From Streptosporangiaceae bacterium (GTDB lineage Bacteria; Actinomycetota; Actinomycetes; Streptosporangiales; Streptosporangiaceae), in contig JASHSO010000244.1 of the NCBI GenBank assembly GCA_030038715.1, positions 1 to 5,552 of the forward strand: a stretch of 5,552 bases of DNA, given 5' to 3'. The first letter of the stretch is position 1; each line of letters starts with the position of its first letter. A program made the position numbers and the translations under genes. A model generated the notes under the pieces. That model was not told the DNA's origin. It ran no database searches and was given only the letters and a program-made list of their open reading frames with translations. Positions 4,512 to 5,552 of the stretch are shown here, one piece after another.

Positions 4512-5552
4512 TCAGTACTTGCCTGCAATGAAATACGGAGTGACGCCGCGCACGCCCTCCTGATTTTTGCCCACTCCGATGGCGACCGTAATCGCCCGCG
4601 TCTTTGGGTCGAACCAGACGAGCGAGATTCCGGGGTTGCACCCGTTGATGCGCTCGACCATGAGCTTTGAGCTGGTGGCGTTGACGACAAGGCTGCTAGC
4701 TGCGCCAGGTACCTTGACCTGCGTCTCCTTGCCCTGGGCCGGCTGGCGCCCGATGACGAGGCTGCCGCAGGCCCCGTAGCCGTCCACATACATGCCGCTG
4801 GATAGCTGCCAGGCGTTGAAGTCGCCGAAGTCGAAGCCGCTGCCCGTGCGGGCGGGCGTCAGCGCAGTGGGCTTGGCACCGCTGACCGGAACTAGCCACA
4901 TCCGCTGCCCGCTACTACCGGTGCCGTTGCACGTTGCCAGGACGGTGCTGTCGCTCCACCAGCGGACAGCGCTGCAGCCTTCTCTCACACCGTGAACAGG
5001 CAGCTTCCGGATCACCCCACCCGCATTGCTGATCAGTTCCAGGCCGGTCGCCGTCCCCGCGGCAAGCTCGGTGCCAGCGGAGTTGTAGGGAGCCGAGGGA
5101 AGCCCGCCGCTGCCAGCCAGGTCGTCAAGTCCTTCGACGGCAGCCAGGCTCTTCTGCAGCGTTCCGGTCAGGCTGTACCGCTGCAGCGTGATGGTGCCAC
5201 CGCCGACCCCGAGCGCCCCCTTCTCAGCCAGGATGCCGAGCCCGTCGGGCCTGGTGTAACCGACTGCGTTGACCTTGGCGGGCAGCGTGAAGCTGGTTAC
5301 GTGTCCGGTGTGCAGCTGCAGCTGATATACGTGCTGACGAGCGGCCTCAAGAAAGACGGGTCCGAGCGTGAACAGGGCCCGTTCACTATCGCCTGACCAG
5401 GCGAGCAGCTCCCACTGCGCCCGCGGGCTCTTGGCGGACCAAGTGGCCAGCTTGTACCGGCCGCCCTGCGGGTTGACCAGGTAGAGGATCGACGGTCCAG
5501 CCTTGGGCTTGACGCCCTCCCCGGATTGCGTCGCCGAGTACAGCGCCAGCGC
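4512..5552 (-). CDS. Probable secreted beta-propeller (TolB/WD40-like) protein, C-terminal part
   Basis: The minus-strand frame is open from the window edge to a TGA at 4512-4514, giving 346 visible residues; its start and any signal peptide lie to the right. The protein is rich in short beta-strand repeats typical of TolB/PD40-type propellers: YLVNPQGGRYKLA, ELLAWSGDSERALF, YQLQLHTGHVTSFTL, SAVRWWSDSTVLATC, MWLVPVSGAKPTAL, SLVWFDPKTRAITVAI. No enzymatic motif is seen. It has only four Cys, all in the C-terminal half (193, 208, 262 and 305 counted from the edge), each next to Gly or a turn (REGC, LATCNG, YGACG, INGCNPG). This pattern suggests two disulfides and an extracytoplasmic location. 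GTG at 5013-5015 is internal: 179 open, gene-like codons precede it. The specific function is unknown; a lipoprotein or the sensor part of a membrane protein are both possible. It faces the second debris cluster and ends in paired hairpins. Confidence 0.82.
   Translation of the reverse strand, partial: ALALYSATQSGEGVKPKAGPSILYLVNPQGGRYKLATWSAKSPRAQWELLAWSGDSERALFTLGPVFLEAARQHVYQLQLHTGHVTSFTLPAKVNAVGYTRPDGLGILAEKGALGVGGGTITLQRYSLTGTLQKSLAAVEGLDDLAGSGGLPSAPYNSAGTELAAGTATGLELISNAGGVIRKLPVHGVREGCSAVRWWSDSTVLATCNGTGSSGQRMWLVPVSGAKPTALTPARTGSGFDFGDFNAWQLSSGMYVDGYGACGSLVIGRQPAQGKETQVKVPGAASSLVVNATSSKLMVERINGCNPGISLVWFDPKTRAITVAIGVGKNQEGVRGVTPYFIAGKY

Noticed and set aside
4992..5396. Plus-strand frame of 134 codons opposite the propeller gene
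   Set aside because: It is the antisense shadow of the minus-strand frame, which is open to the window edge and has a protein-like composition.

Overview
The window is GC-rich, with third codon positions dominated by G and C, GTG used as a start codon, and a typical actinomycete XRE/MmyB-type regulator. It most likely comes from a high-GC actinobacterium such as Streptomyces, Streptosporangiales or a relative; the genus cannot be fixed. Four genes look intact or open: a helix-turn-helix regulator (+, about 96-986), a class I SAM-dependent methyltransferase (-, 1115-1960), an alpha/beta hydrolase (+, 2854-3552), and the C-terminal part of a probable secreted beta-propeller protein (-, 4512 to the right edge). 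No rRNA, tRNA or CRISPR array is visible.

Layout. The regulator and the methyltransferase converge at about 1000-1100. Behind the methyltransferase start lies about 750 bases of gene debris. Reading left to right it holds a methyltransferase internal fragment (-, 2062-2181), a GC hairpin, a YoeB/Txe-type toxin without its N-terminus (-, 2201-2431), and the last third of an alpha/beta hydrolase on the opposite strand (+, about 2455-2729), broken by two +1 frameshifts and an amber codon. The intact hydrolase follows, with a dyad in its leader, a good ribosome binding site and a hairpin at its stop codon. About 480 bases without a gene come next. Then there is a second cluster of debris: a VapC-type PIN toxin C-terminus (-, 4048-4197), the C-terminus of a second alpha/beta hydrolase (+, 4201-4345) and the first 16 codons of a short-chain dehydrogenase (+, 4346-4393). 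Two hairpins precede the end of the beta-propeller gene.

Interpretation. I see no complete new system. The striking point is that both debris clusters share one architecture: the 3' part of a minus-strand toxin meets, head to head, the 3' part of a plus-strand alpha/beta hydrolase, with both N-termini and the cognate antitoxin missing. The truncated YoeB frame still has a Shine-Dalgarno sequence at perfect spacing before its GTG. An 18-base near-identical repeat (17/18) brackets the methyltransferase-debris-hydrolase block at 1005 and 3823. The window reads as an accessory region shaped by repeated deletion or insertion; functional links between the four surviving genes are not supported beyond proximity.
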